Shown one piece after another: positions 44,772 through 56,452 of a stretch of 64,000 bases of DNA. A program made the translations under genes and the position numbers. The DNA is taken from the NCBI RefSeq assembly GCF_019059575.1, contig NW_024881627.1, forward strand, positions 682,001-746,000. The letters are read 5' to 3'. Position 1 is the first letter of the stretch. Every line of letters begins with the position of its first letter. This stretch comes from Amphibalanus amphitrite. Its lineage: Eukaryota > Arthropoda > Thecostraca > Balanomorpha > Balanidae. The notes below the pieces were generated by a model, which worked only from the letters and a program-made list of their open reading frames with translations, searched no databases and was not told the origin of the DNA.

Positions 44772-47700
44772 ATGGCGTTTCCGCGTGTAGTGCGAGCTGC
44801 ACCGGTGCTGGTGCCGGTGCCGGTGTCGTTGCCGGTGCTAGTGTTGGTGTTGGTGCTGATGGCGTCTCCATTAACCACCGGCTTCAACGTGGACACGGCA
44901 CATCCGGTGATCTTCCGCGGCCCGGTGACCGACCCGACCGGCCGGCAGACGCGCGCAGACACCTACTTCGGCTACTCAGTCAGCCTCGGAGGCGTTCGGG
45001 AAAGTGACGGTCCCTGGCTGCTGGCGGGCGCGCCGCGTGCCAACTCCACCCTGGGCCCGAACCCGCCGTCACGCGTCCTCGAGCCGGGCGCCGTGTTCAA
45101 GTGTCCGCTGCGTCGCGGCGCCGCCTGCCAGGAGGTGCTCGTGGACCGCACGGGGAACGTGCCTGACCCCGAGAGGCAGTACACGGACCTGAAGGACCAG
45201 GGCTGGCTGGGAGGCGCCATGGAGTACGCCAGTAACGGCTGGTTCGCCACCAGCGCATTCCGGTGGCGCAATACCAAGTACCCCAACAAGTACCTGGGCA
45301 ATGGTGTTTGCTACGTGGGCACTCACTCCGTGAGCGACGACAGCTTCCGAAAGGAAGTGCCACTCTACGATAAGAACAGTCAGAACTATATTCTCCCTGA
45401 TCGACGCTTGGAGTACTTTTATTCGTACGGTGAGGCCGGCACATCTCTCCACTTCCCCGATAACGGTCACGAGCTGATCCTGGGAGCGCCGGGAGTGTTT
45501 GACTGGACGGGAACCATCATTAGGTACAGCGAGGTGGATGACCTAACTGTAGGACCGACTATTCCCAATCCGTATTTGACTAAGACCCTCCAGAATAACG
45601 ACTACTTTGGGTACTCTGTCGGATCGGGGCGCTTCTCCAGCGACTCTCATGACACGCTGTACCTGGCGGGCGCGCCTCGAGGAGCCGAAGGAAAGGGCCG
45701 CGCTCTTCTAGTCGACTTTCCGCTGCGAAATGACCAGCCCTTCTCTATCAAGGCCGACTGGGTGGGCTCCAGCCTCGGGGAGTACTTTGGCGCCGCCGTG
45801 CTGGCCGTTGACATCAACGGCGATGGACTGAGCGACGTTGTAGTGGGCGCCCCACTCTTTCAAGATGGCTTCTCTGTTGAACAGGGTAGAATCTACGTCT
45901 ACATCAACGCAGACCACGGTCTATTCAAGTCGGCTCGGACGTCCGTAGGCAGTGGAGTGTCGCACGCACGTTTCGGCAGTACTTTGGCTTCGTTGGGTGA
46001 CATCGACAACGACGGCTTCTTCGATTTCGCCGTCGGTGCCCCTTACGAGGAGGACGGCCGGGGCGCCGTGTACGTGTTCCGGGGCGGACCGGGGGACTTT
46101 GTCACCACGGCCTCACAGCGGATCGCCGCCAGCGAGCTCAACGCCGACCTGCGCGGCTTCGGCATCAGCCTCTCGCGGGGCGTGGACGTGGACGGCAACC
46201 GGTACCCGGACGTGGCCGTGGGGTCTTACGCCAGCGGCGACGCTGTGCTGCTGCGCACCCGACCCGTGCTTCAGTTCGCCGCCACACTGTCGGCCCAGCC
46301 GGAGAAGCTGGAGGCGGACACCAGGGAGTTCGAGGTGCAGGCGTGTCTGTCTTACGACGGCCCATTCCTTCCCATGAGTGTGAGAGTCAACGTTACTTTA
46401 AAGATAGAGTCTTTCCACGCACAAAGTGTTCTGGTGGTGGGAGGCGAGGACGTGCGCTCATCCACTGACGTTTGGCAGCTGAGCGCCTCCAAAGCTACGT
46501 GCCGCACATACTCTGTGGCGATTCGCTCTCAGGATAGGATTGATGTCACGAAACCAATCCAGCTCAGTATGCGGTACAACTTGCCATCGGACGGTGCTTT
46601 GACGTCGGGGGAGAATGCTCTGTTTATTGATACAGACACCAGAAAGCGTCCAGCAGGTCTCCGAAGAAAACGAAGACAGATAGAATTTCCTAGCAGCCTC
46701 CAAGGCATCGACGACTTTTGTAGCTCGTGTCCGGTGCAAGACACCAGCAAGAACAATCAACAAATGATGACACTGATGGTACCGTTTGCCAATGGTTGTG
46801 GCCCTGATTCTGTTTGTCGCACTGACCTCCATCTTTCCTTTGCCTTTCCTGATTTGAGTGATAACGTGTACGTCATCGGTTCCACGAAGACGCTGGAGCT
46901 GGAGCTCAAGTTGACGAACGGCGGCGAGCCGGCGTCGCTGCCCAGCCTTACCGTAATGGTGCCGTCACCGGTCACCTTGATGCGGATACCGCCGGCCTGT
47001 GAGGAGGATAAGATCGCACATGGTGATACTAAGCTCACGTGCTCAGTCCAGCCTCATCCATTCCTTAGTGATTCGAAATTCGAGATCAGCATTCCTTTGG
47101 ATGTTTCCTCGGTGACGAGCAAGTTCACCAGTCTCAAATTCAACGTGTCGGCTACATCCACCGGCGAGGAGCAGACTCCGGGTGACAACGTGGCCAACAT
47201 AACTCTCGGACTTCTCAGTCAAGCTGATATGGAAATTGTAGGAAAGGCTTTTCAGGACGAAGTTCTCTATACCAAAGAAGAGGAGCTTACGGAAGATAAC
47301 AGGGACAAGGCCGAATATCTTGACATTCAACACACCTACCAAATATTGAAGTACCTTCCAACACCCGTGGAAAGAGTCTCTCTATCATTTCTAGTACCCG
47401 TGAATATCACTATTGCTGGCAAGCCTGTCAACTTTCTGCGAATGTATCCGCCGACGGCGCTGCTGGGCGGGGAGCCGTTCAGCTGTTCGCTGCAGGACGG
47501 GGACGTTCTCCGGTCCGGAGGACCTGAGACACCCGCTCACTGGTCCCAGCCGACCACCGCGCCATCCCGGAGGCGGCGCAGCGCCGACGGCCCGGCGGAC
47601 GGCGCGCCGGCCGCCTCCGACGCCTACCCGCTGCGGTGCTTGGAGGGCTCCGACATCCAGTGCGCCCGCATCGCCTGCCAGACAGTGTCCTTCCTGAACA

Positions 47701-48083
47701 CGGTCACGCAGGCCACCGTCACTCTGAGCATGCGCCTGGACGCCGCCGCGCTGCGGCCGCGGCTGGGCGGCGCGGACGGCGCCAGCCTGGTCACCGAGGG
47801 CGAGGTGCGCCTCCTGGAGGGCTCGCACGTCCCCCCAGAGTTCAACAGTCGACCTGACACGGCCTCAGTGGCGACGCGGCTGCTGCCGAGCACGCCGGAG
47901 GCGCAGCCGGTGGCCGCCTGGATCATCGTGGTGTCGGTGCTGGCCGCGCTGGCGCTGCTCGCCGGCATCGTGTTCGGCATGTACCGGCTGGGCTTCTTCA
48001 AAAGGACGAAACGCGACCAGCTGCTGGAGGAGCGTGACGGAGCTGCCGGCGAGACGGACAAACTGAACTCGGGGGAGCAGTAA
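44772..48083 (+). CDS. Integrin alpha chain B (PS-like), single exon
   Basis: About 1103 residues from ATG (44772) to TAA (48081-48083). The Met of MAFPRVV was preferred over an ATG 19 codons upstream because it gives a clean signal peptide and matches the left paralogue. Same architecture: FG-GAP propeller with Ca loops DINGDGLSD, DIDNDGFFD and DVDGNRYPD; thigh and calf domains; basic cleavage site RRRRS before the light chain; one membrane helix; canonical tail GFFKRTKRDQLLEE. No I domain. A second basic site (RRKRRQ) precedes the cysteine motif DDFCSSC, and the left gene has an equivalent (RRGKRQ). The signal peptide is longer than in A through extra CCGGTG-type hexamer units. It lies head to head with A, 7.6 kb apart, and shares long blocks nearly identical even at silent sites. 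Intronless structure suggests retrocopy origin or intron loss. Confidence 0.94.
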   Translation: MAFPRVVRAAPVLVPVPVSLPVLVLVLVLMASPLTTGFNVDTAHPVIFRGPVTDPTGRQTRADTYFGYSVSLGGVRESDGPWLLAGAPRANSTLGPNPPSRVLEPGAVFKCPLRRGAACQEVLVDRTGNVPDPERQYTDLKDQGWLGGAMEYASNGWFATSAFRWRNTKYPNKYLGNGVCYVGTHSVSDDSFRKEVPLYDKNSQNYILPDRRLEYFYSYGEAGTSLHFPDNGHELILGAPGVFDWTGTIIRYSEVDDLTVGPTIPNPYLTKTLQNNDYFGYSVGSGRFSSDSHDTLYLAGAPRGAEGKGRALLVDFPLRNDQPFSIKADWVGSSLGEYFGAAVLAVDINGDGLSDVVVGAPLFQDGFSVEQGRIYVYINADHGLFKSARTSVGSGVSHARFGSTLASLGDIDNDGFFDFAVGAPYEEDGRGAVYVFRGGPGDFVTTASQRIAASELNADLRGFGISLSRGVDVDGNRYPDVAVGSYASGDAVLLRTRPVLQFAATLSAQPEKLEADTREFEVQACLSYDGPFLPMSVRVNVTLKIESFHAQSVLVVGGEDVRSSTDVWQLSASKATCRTYSVAIRSQDRIDVTKPIQLSMRYNLPSDGALTSGENALFIDTDTRKRPAGLRRKRRQIEFPSSLQGIDDFCSSCPVQDTSKNNQQMMTLMVPFANGCGPDSVCRTDLHLSFAFPDLSDNVYVIGSTKTLELELKLTNGGEPASLPSLTVMVPSPVTLMRIPPACEEDKIAHGDTKLTCSVQPHPFLSDSKFEISIPLDVSSVTSKFTSLKFNVSATSTGEEQTPGDNVANITLGLLSQADMEIVGKAFQDEVLYTKEEELTEDNRDKAEYLDIQHTYQILKYLPTPVERVSLSFLVPVNITIAGKPVNFLRMYPPTALLGGEPFSCSLQDGDVLRSGGPETPAHWSQPTTAPSRRRRSADGPADGAPAASDAYPLRCLEGSDIQCARIACQTVSFLNTVTQATVTLSMRLDAAALRPRLGGADGASLVTEGEVRLLEGSHVPPEFNSRPDTASVATRLLPSTPEAQPVAAWIIVVSVLAALALLAGIVFGMYRLGFFKRTKRDQLLEERDGAAGETDKLNSGEQ

Positions 48084-48286
48084 AACGGCCGGGACTCCGG
48101 AAACCGGTGGCGTTGTCCCGCAGGCTTAGGATGTGAAAACTGAGTGTAGGTAAGTTAGGTTGAGACTCCTGTAAAAGTTTTTGAAACAACTGACGGGAGA
48201 TCATGTTTTCCATTCTACGATAGAGGAATGGGGAGAGCAAGGGATTAATGTACGCAAATGAGGCAAGCACAGCACACTGTTGCTGC

Positions 48287-48292
48287 AATAAA
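48287..48292 (+). terminator. Candidate poly(A) signal of integrin B
   Basis: AATAAA about 205 bases past the stop; a second AATAAA follows at 48384-48389. Either could serve. Confidence 0.55.
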
Positions 48293-48389
48293 TCAGACAG
48301 GGATGCGTGTTTTATGATGTGTTTGATGTGATGTGTTTACCGGATGCGTGTTTTATGATGTGTTTGTCCGTCAAGGGTGTTGTAATAAA

Positions 48390-48413
48390 TTGATGATGAT
48401 GATGATGATGATG
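48390..48413. repeat. (GAT)n microsatellite
   Basis: About seven GAT units just past the second poly(A) hexamer of integrin B. Confidence 0.9.
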
Positions 48414-48419
48414 TGCAAT

Positions 48420-50900
48420 GTTTGTAACTCCAAAGTAGGCTTGAAGACACGAATAATTAGGTAACATTGTAGCCTTGGCATACGTGTTTGACGTTGTCGA
48501 GTCACAGAGGTGGGTGCATCATTAGTTGCTTCGACTTGTAGGTAATTTTTGGGTAGTGGTGTTAATTGTTCTCTTGCTCACTTTTTTGGTGTCATGCAAG
48601 CGTTCTTTACAACTGCGGACATTCAAGAGAAGCGGTCACTGTTTTGCAATGGCCATAGCCTTTAGGCACCATTTTGTATTCATATTTAGTCAAGGACTTC
48701 CCGCATGTGATTGAGTGTGTGACTTTGCGAATGTGTGTATGTGTATGTGTGTGCGCGTGCTGACCGCTACGTATTTGTCTACGCTACGCTCGGTGCGTAT
48801 TTGACCAATGGCTATTGCCCCTATAACATAGGTAAAATAAAGTGGTTTTCTGTGTTTCTGCAGAGTCATGTTAAGTTGCGCCACTCATTCTACGCGTCTT
48901 GAGGAAAGAGTCGCAATAATCGTTAACGGAATGCCATGCAAGCGTTGTGTCAAATATGATCAAAAGCACACAAATAACAGCTTTTGCTCTCATAAAAACC
49001 AAACCGTCGACCTAAGGTCAAATTTGACAACATATTAGCGACGACCAGTTATCAAGAGTTATTGAATGCGTGTTTCGTTTCTACGGAACTCTAGCTTTAT
49101 CAATTCGAAAACAGGTTTGAGCCAGTTGTTCAAAAGATGTCAAAGTTTTAGAAATTTAACTTTCGATAATTTCTAGTAGCCTGACCTTAAAATTGCTAAT
49201 TTTTTTCAGATGATTGACGCCTTTTCACTACACCGCGCCGCTTACCTACTGCTTGCCGCTACGTGGCTCCAGAAGCCAAGGCCAGGGCGTGAAAATTCAG
49301 GAGAAATTGTGGGACGGGGATTGAAAAGCTTCTTCTTGAATGCAATTCCTTCCTTAATTCAGGCCGACGTCCAGAATTATCAGCATGTAGTAAGCAGAAT
49401 TGTTGAATGGTTCATGATTCAGTCATCAGACGACAGTCACGATCGTGTGATCCTTGTCTGGCTCGTCGCCCGTGCTGGCTGGCCACTGCTCCACCCCAGC
49501 GCGCGTCACATATCCGGTCGGTCGACTTCCGATCCGATTGACGTCAGCGCACCGCGTATCAGTCTGTTCCGGGGACGGCGGTCACGGTCACCACAAACGC
49601 CGGGCGTCCCTTGCACGGAGTGGCGCCCTCAGCTGCGCCCGCCCCACCACAACTGACAGCTGAATACACTCGCGGCTTTGACTGTCATCTCTCCACCAAC
49701 AACGCACGAACTGTCCGCTAGATTGACTCTCCTTATCGCTTGCATCGTTAGCCACATGGTTTCCAACTTCTGATTGTGTACTATAGACTGCCTTTGTCGC
49801 TTTTGTACTTATCTGCCGCATCCCCCTTTTCTTTCACTAATGCCGTACCTCCTTTCCTGATTTTCCGCCCCTTGCCGAGTCTCGTCTAATGCAATAGGCT
49901 TCATTTCCGGGCTGTGTCAACTACAATACCTTCTCCTGGTGTAGAATGAAATCGGCGCCGGGAGACCGCCGTGTCGGCACGTTCAGAGAGGCTCTCGGCC
50001 ACGCAGCCGACGGTCGCCGGTTCAGTGTCATTGTCCGTGGGTGGGAGGCACCAGACGGATCAGCCGGCACCCGCTCCTCGCGTGCCGGGCGGTCAGTTCT
50101 CATCGACCGCTCACGGGGGATTACCAGCGGCGGCGGCCAGCGGAGGGGACCTGGATCGGTCACTTGCCAGAGGGGTTCGTCCCCGTCACCGGAAAGGGTT
50201 TGTCACCTGTCACCTGCTGACAGGTTACTTGCCGTGCCCTGATGTGATTTGGTGACATGGACTCTGGTCGATAAATCTTAAGTTACAGTCGTGGATAACA
50301 ATGCTCAAAGTTGACAGAAAAGTTTCATCTTGGCTTACTGAGCGGTCTATTTAGAAGGGCAGAATGTCAACATTCTCATACCGCTGTATTTTTTTCGAGA
50401 ACATCTTTTCATTTTTTTTTTTGACGCGTTCGCAAAACAAGAAACTCTCCTTTTTAAGCACCAGAGAGCATTACGTTCAGTGCAGTCTCGATCCTAAAAA
50501 GTGGCCACAAAAAACTGGTACTTTTTGTGCCATCATTTCACATTTGGCGATACAAAGGATTTAATTAATTGGCAGTTGTAACTTGTAAGGCAGTTTTTAA
50601 GATGGTTATAAGTTTTCTTGCCTATACACGTGCGTGTAAAGCCTCTATTTCAGTAAGTCAGTACGACGTTTATTTAGAACACTGTTTTTCACAACTATTG
50701 TATTAAACCTAATTGGAAGGTGATTTTTTGTCAATCCATCAACTGTTACCCACTATGCACACGATAATCGCACTTTTACTAGCCGCATGCAGTGTAGTGC
50801 AACAGTGCAACAACGAACAGCTATCCTCGGGTGCGATTTTTCGAGCAAAGAATATGTCCCACGAGGTTTTACCGCCGTTTCAGAGTCCCCCTGCTTTTGT
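48420..50900. other. Intergenic, no supportable gene
   Basis: Mixed sequence. The longest frames here (49210-49656 and 49946-50242) lack domains, splice sites or codon regularity. Confidence 0.4.
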
Positions 50901-50925
50901 AACTGTTCCCCGTGCTGCACACTGC

Positions 50926-51188
50926 GGTGTCCGCCGGGCCCTCGGAGCCGCCGCGCTGCGGTGTCCTCCGGGCCCTCGGAGCCGCTGCGGTGTCCTCCGG
51001 GCCCTCTGAGCCGCTGCGGTGTCCTCCGGGCCCTCGGAGCCGCTGCGGTGTCCGCCGGGACCTGCGGAGCCGCTGCGGTGTCCGCCGGGCCCTCGGAGCC
51101 GCTGCGGTGTCCTCCGGGCCCTCGGAGCCGCTGCGGTGTCCGCCGGGCCCTCGGAGCCGCTGCGGTGTCCGCGGGCCCTCGGAGCCGG
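50926..51188. repeat. 29 bp GC-rich minisatellite
   Basis: Around nine units of GAGCCGCTGCGGTGTCCTCC plus GGGCCCTCG, with small length changes. The unit length is not a multiple of three, so all frames read through the array as Arg/Pro/Gly-rich strings without meaning. Confidence 0.88.
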
Positions 51189-51589
51189 CTATATGGCCCG
51201 TGAGAAGCGTCCTGTGCTCCCTCCCCTCCCGGTGAGTTTATGCGTTTCGAAATTGACCACCCTTGAAACTGGTCCGGCGTGTGGTCGTAATATTCCAATG
51301 GCGGAGTGTTTTGACTGCCGCCGGCGGTGAACACAGGCCGTAGACAGGCCAGGGATTGTGTCGGTGAATCCTCCCGGCATTGTGTCCTGTGCGGTGCCGT
51401 GGCGCCCTAATAGGTTAGCAGAGAATGGCTGCCAATCGTAAACGCCAGCTAGATTTACCTCGCCGTGAAAACGTAGCGGTGGCCAACTTTGGTTCGTTGG
51501 CCGCTGTTTTGAGCACATGCGTTTTTTTTTTTATTTCCAACCCCATTGATGTGTTCAACTTGTGGAATGTAAGAGGTAATATGGGGTTA

Positions 51590-51850
51590 GGGGCGCGGAA
51601 ACTACTTTCAGACTAGGGGGCACAACATAATAGAGATAACCCTAGGGTACACCCAAATCTAGTTTTCTCACCGGTTTTAGGCCACTCATTTTTCATCCCT
51701 TGACTTCTTCAACAAAAAAGAAAATATTTGCATAAAAAGTGCCATATTCCGTCTCAAAGTTGTGGGGGCACCGCCCCCACGGCCCCAGAGTTGGGGGGGG
51801 GGGACAAACTGCCCCCACTGCTCCCCCCCCCCCGGTTCCCGCGCCTATGT
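51590..51850. mobile_element. Diverged fragment related to the 1.7 kb hAT-like element
   Basis: The stretch from about 51640 (AACCTAGGGTACACCCAAAT, then TTTTAGGCCACT) aligns with 38811-38870 inside the dimer. It is followed by G-run and C-run blocks. The ends are not resolved. Confidence 0.5.
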
Positions 51851-52485
51851 ATGAGGTCGATCTGCTTCGTGGTACGAAACGCGATAACTTCTGACTGTGA
51901 TAAGCCAGCGGAAATGTTAAATACGCTTGTCGCGTCAGCTATGATAAGCGTGTCACAGACGGAAGCGCTACCAGATCACTGATGAAACTCCTTTTGACCA
52001 CCCTAAACCATCCCCCAGGGGCCAGGAACGTATACTGTATCGGTGACCGGTTGGATATAGCACCGCTGGTCGGCTGCTCTCATGAGTCGCGTTTACATGG
52101 CATTTGTGACGAGTCTCTAGCTCATTTATTTTGCGATAATTTCGATGCAGTAATCTTTGCATATTTAGACGGGATATCTTTGTAAATCGTTAAGCACATT
52201 TGGCATCTTTTGTAACATAACGGGTGGAGCTATAAAAGCTTTTAGCTTGCAACAATCCCTATGTAAACTGGGCTATGGACTTCCCTACAGCACGGAGCTG
52301 GTAACGCTTCTTCGACTTGCGTACAGGACAACGTCTTCGAATCGTTCATGGAAACGTGCGAACATCAGCTCAGAGCAGCAATTCAATCGAAATGCGCAAA
52401 GTCTTCGCTGACAAGTGGATGATGTCACTAGGCAGGGGTGCCAACGATTTAACCATGACCTTTGATCTGACTGAAAATATGGGAA

Positions 52486-52809
52486 CCGTTCCGTGCTTCT
52501 ATCCTCAGGATGCTGAAATCCTTCTCCTCCACGCCGCAACCCCCCTCCGGGCTGGACAGGCAACTTTATCTCATGCGGGCTGCTCCCTTGGAGCGGCACC
52601 GCTGCTCCTGAGGGAGCGCACCCCGTAGCCGGGTGCAGTGAGTGCCTTGGGGCTGGGTGGCCTGTCCTCTGGACGGGCTCAGCCCCGGCGACTCACTAGG
52701 GTGCCTGCCCAGACCAATGTCTCCCCCTAATTCCTATCATCCTTCTGGCTCTGCAATGGTCTTGTCAGACCGAAAGGGCCTAACCCAACAAAACAAACAA
52801 ACAAACAAA
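52486..52809 (+). repeat. SINE-like repeat, copy 3
   Basis: Begins CCGTTCCGTGCTTCTATCC and ends with (CAAA)n at 52790-52809. Nearly the same as the copy at 25011-25325 along its length. Confidence 0.7.
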
Positions 52810-53585
52810 AATATGGGAGATGTCTCTCCCGTCCCTACTGACGCCTGGCGCCAACTGCCGCCACTATCCCCTAATTACTTATGTCAGTGGTTATCTGGCC
52901 TCGCTACACGCTAGACTGGAAACATTAATCTACATTTTGCATATTATGACTACTGCCATACCCACAAAATGGCGATGTCGGGGTTTGATAACATCCTTGT
53001 TTGCTATGCCTCGCCATGGGGAAGACTGCGTGCCTTATGGAAGTTAGGGCACGAGCAAGGTTCCGGGCACCGCCAAGTATGCAATTACGACTAGTAATTA
53101 GAGTAACAGCGGTACAGGTGAATAACCAGTTCTCATCTGCATGCAGCATGGTCATTGGTCAGGAACGGCATTCTGCTTATCAGTAGTGGAATACACTTAT
53201 AAAATTGCGCCTTTGTTGGTGTGTTTTGTTCGCCATCGACCAGACGGCTGCGGTTGCCATGCAGGGCGTGTCAGCCGGTTGCCGAGACGATAACCGCGAT
53301 GGGGTACGTGCAGGGGACTGGACTGCGCCCCACGGCACTGCCGGACCAGGTCACAGCCGGGTGCCGGTCCGTCGGCTCCAGCTGCCGGCAGGCATCAGCG
53401 GCGGACGGCCGACCGGTCACACGGCTTCAGACCAGCGCACCGGCCAGACGCATTAGCGCCATCCAGTGGAACGTCAGGTAGGCTGTTTCTTAGTCTCAGG
53501 TCTTCAGTTTGTAAATGCTTTTACAAATATATGAACATTGAACAGTCTTTTGGCGTGACTGCAACCATTGTCGGGTGGACTACCT

Positions 53586-53806
53586 AGGTAGGGTAGGGTG
53601 GGGTAATTTGAACATATTTTTACGTCTTCTCCGTTGCACCAAATTCCAACTCAACCCTGGATGAAGAAAAACTGTTTCAGTAGCGCAGATGTCACTTCCT
53701 TTCACCATGCAACCCTCATTGTTTGGACGAGCCGAGCGTACCTTGGATAGCATAGCCTTTTTTCTCCACCAAGTCACGGTGTGTTCAAATTGCCCCACCG
53801 TGGGGT
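53586..53806. repeat. Inverted repeat with GGGGTAATTTGAACA motif
   Basis: The left arm GGGTGGGGTAATTTGAACA and the right arm TGTTCAAATTGCCCCACC face each other. A third, direct copy of the motif follows at about 53803-53818. Probably a MITE remnant. Confidence 0.5.
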
Positions 53807-54004
53807 AATTTGAACATACTGCCTTTACGTGCCATAAAAACGATAATCTCGCCGGTACCGATGTTGTTTGATGCATAAACAAATTAGCAGACCAATTCTA
53901 AACATGCCTTCATTTGAAAAATCAACAAAACAACAAGCATAACACTTGCAAGAGCATCAATATCTGCATGCTGCACACCGGTCAGTTGACAGAAGTCGCC
54001 TCTC

Positions 54005-54695
54005 TTTAGTTTAGTTTAGTTTATTTAATTCATCGTCGACGGGGACACCCCATTTAAAGACGAAGTCCTACCTATAATAATACAATACAACACAATGACA
54101 AATCATTAAAATCACGAAGAGTAGCTGCACATTTAGCGGCTTCTCACATAGTCAACGACACATCTCCTGAATGTGCTAAAACCATCGCAAAACATCAGAT
54201 GTCGGCGAGGCCCTAAAATATTCATTGATCAGACGTGGTGCCCTCGTAAACAGACCATCTCTGACTGTACACACACGTGCATATGGCACTTGAAATAGCG
54301 ATAGTTGGCGACCTAACCTAACAGGTACAGATATACAAAAACTCCGTAAAAGAAAAGCCGAATCGATCCTCCCTTTAAAAACATTGCGGATGAATAAAAT
54401 GTCATGCTGCACCCTTCGAGAAGACAGTGCACACATCCGAAAGTGCCGAAGCAGGGCAGCGTAGTCCAAACTTTGAGAGGCTGTGGCCGGGGGAGAGCAT
54501 CGGTTCAGCCAGATCAAAAATTTGTGTTGAACTCTCTCGAGTCTGTCTGTGTTTGTTTTTGATGCCCCCGACCAAACAACACTACCGTACTCGAGAATTG
54601 ATCGAACATGTGCATAGTACGCGACCCGTATGGACGATACATTAATTTGACGGCCAGTTTTAGGCTTTTCAGTTAACAGATCGTCTATCATTTCC
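54005..54695 (-). mobile_element. 5'-truncated LINE copy, inverted
   Basis: The minus strand encodes about 170 residues (54691 to 54176) homologous to the C-terminal region of the 20063-22315 protein. Shared landmarks are VRSILEYGSVVW, RVQHKFLIWL, QHDILFIRN and FQVPYARVCTVR. A 3' UTR and a CTAAA-type tail (TTTAG on the plus strand, 54005-54025) follow. The protein differs clearly, so this is a sister family or an older copy, not a duplicate. Confidence 0.8.
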
Positions 54696-54699
54696 GTTC

Positions 54700-56450
54700 A
54701 ATAAAAACTCTCCCAACCTTACTTCATCTGTTATAGTGGTGCCAATCGGAACCTGGATATTAGGAGTTTTGATTTTGTCCAATGTCCAATTCGGAATTGG
54801 TTGGACAAAGGTAGCAGACTGGACAACATTGGACGATGGCCCTGACCTGAGGCCAACGCAGGCCGATAACCACTTTTTTATTATCGCATATGAATTACAA
54901 TTGATAAGGCTTTAACCGTCATCAGACAAAATTGCAACTTTCAGTGGGGAAAATATCAAGGTCACTCTTTAAAAAAATAAGTCAAGAGGTCACGTGTTCA
55001 AAATTTTCAAAAATTAAAAATCCGAGATAGCTTAAATATTTGATGGTTGATTGCGAGTTGAACCATATAAAGTTTTCATCATAGAAAACCAACAGTTTCT
55101 GAGTTATAAGCTGCCAAACATATAGGGTTGCAGCGTGACCTCCAGGAATTGCCCGAGGCTATATCTCGGAAACCGTTGTTCGATGAAAAAAAAAAATCCT
55201 TGCCTAAGCTGGCTTTCCCGCCCATCACAACCTATTAGACCAATTATAAGCAGAAAATAAAATATGAGGGTGCAGGGCACTTGTCGATTTGTCGTGGAAA
55301 GCCCCACCTTTGACAAAAACGAGGCCAAAGCGATGCAGTCCGCAGCAGGAATCGATTCCTGCCGCAACGTACATTTTTAAGTGTAAGACAGCTTAACGAG
55401 TTCCATTAGCTTAACACCAGCAAGTAAGGAGCGGCGATAAAGTTGTGTCTGGAGAACATGTTTGACAGTGATGGTCGGCCACTGGCCAGACGGCTCGCCC
55501 CGGCAAATACTGTCCGGTGAACAGCGCCTCGCCACGGGTCGCCACTGGGCCGTGGAACAGTTGGCCACAGGCTGATCGGTGCAGACTCTATCCACCGTCT
55601 ACCTATGTAGTATGTACGTACATACTACATATGTGCCCAGGGATACGCTTCGACTTTTTTAGCATTACAAAAAGTGTGACAGACGGTCGTGAAGGATTGT
55701 CAGAAAATATACAGGAAGACGCATGGAAGAGGCTAACCGTCGGCCAATCAGCATGCAGTTGGTCGGAGCCAGATAATATTAGCCGTTTTCACGACGTACC
55801 TACTATCTGGCGAATGCACCTAATTTGACCAAATCTGCACCAAATCTCTTTTACAATAAATAGTTTCATACCATGGCTTTATTTCAGTGTTTTAATCGAA
55901 AATAATGTCTGATAATTTGAAACATGAGGTCCACACAACTTTTAAGAAACGCAGTGAACCTTATTTGACCAAACCTACACCAAATCTGCACCTAATCTGT
56001 ACCAAATATGTACGAGATGGCCGTCGTGAAAATTGCTAATATTGATCAATTCGTAAGCAGCTTTCGCTGCAAACACCATCTAGCCTCCACTCCACTAAAG
56101 ACGGAAAATAGTTCATCGTATATAAAAATGTTTTTAAAAAACAAATTCTTCTTGTTATTCATTATTTTCTTTCCTGATCATTTTAACCATCAAAGCTCAT
56201 AAAACTGCAGCAAAAAAAAATTAATTTGGAGAAAGTGGTATGCTTTCTACAGGCAATGTGCCCGCAAGCAGCGTCCATGCGCTAACGGAAATCGACCAAT
56301 CGGCGTTCGGCAATGCGGCGACGCTAATTGACCGGGCGCTCGTGACGAAAAGGATAGAACCACAATCATTCCCTATGGCTCTGTACAGACTTTAAACTTA
56401 TGGTGAGCGGTGAAAACACGTCAGATGATGTGTTTATGTCGACGATACAG
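54700..56450. other. Intergenic, no gene seen
   Basis: AT-rich mixed sequence with a short perfect palindrome (CATATGTAGTATGTACGTACATACTACATATG-type) at 55603-55633. Nothing coding is supported. Confidence 0.4.
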
Positions 56451-56452
56451 AT

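Noticed and set aside
49210..49656. 148-codon plus-strand frame following a CAG
   Set aside because: No recognisable domain or codon regularity, and an overlapping frame is equally open.
53221..53481. Possible exon (frame ending before AACGTCAG|GTAGGC)
   Set aside because: A donor-like site and GC-rich frame exist, but no convincing acceptor, partner exon or domain was found.
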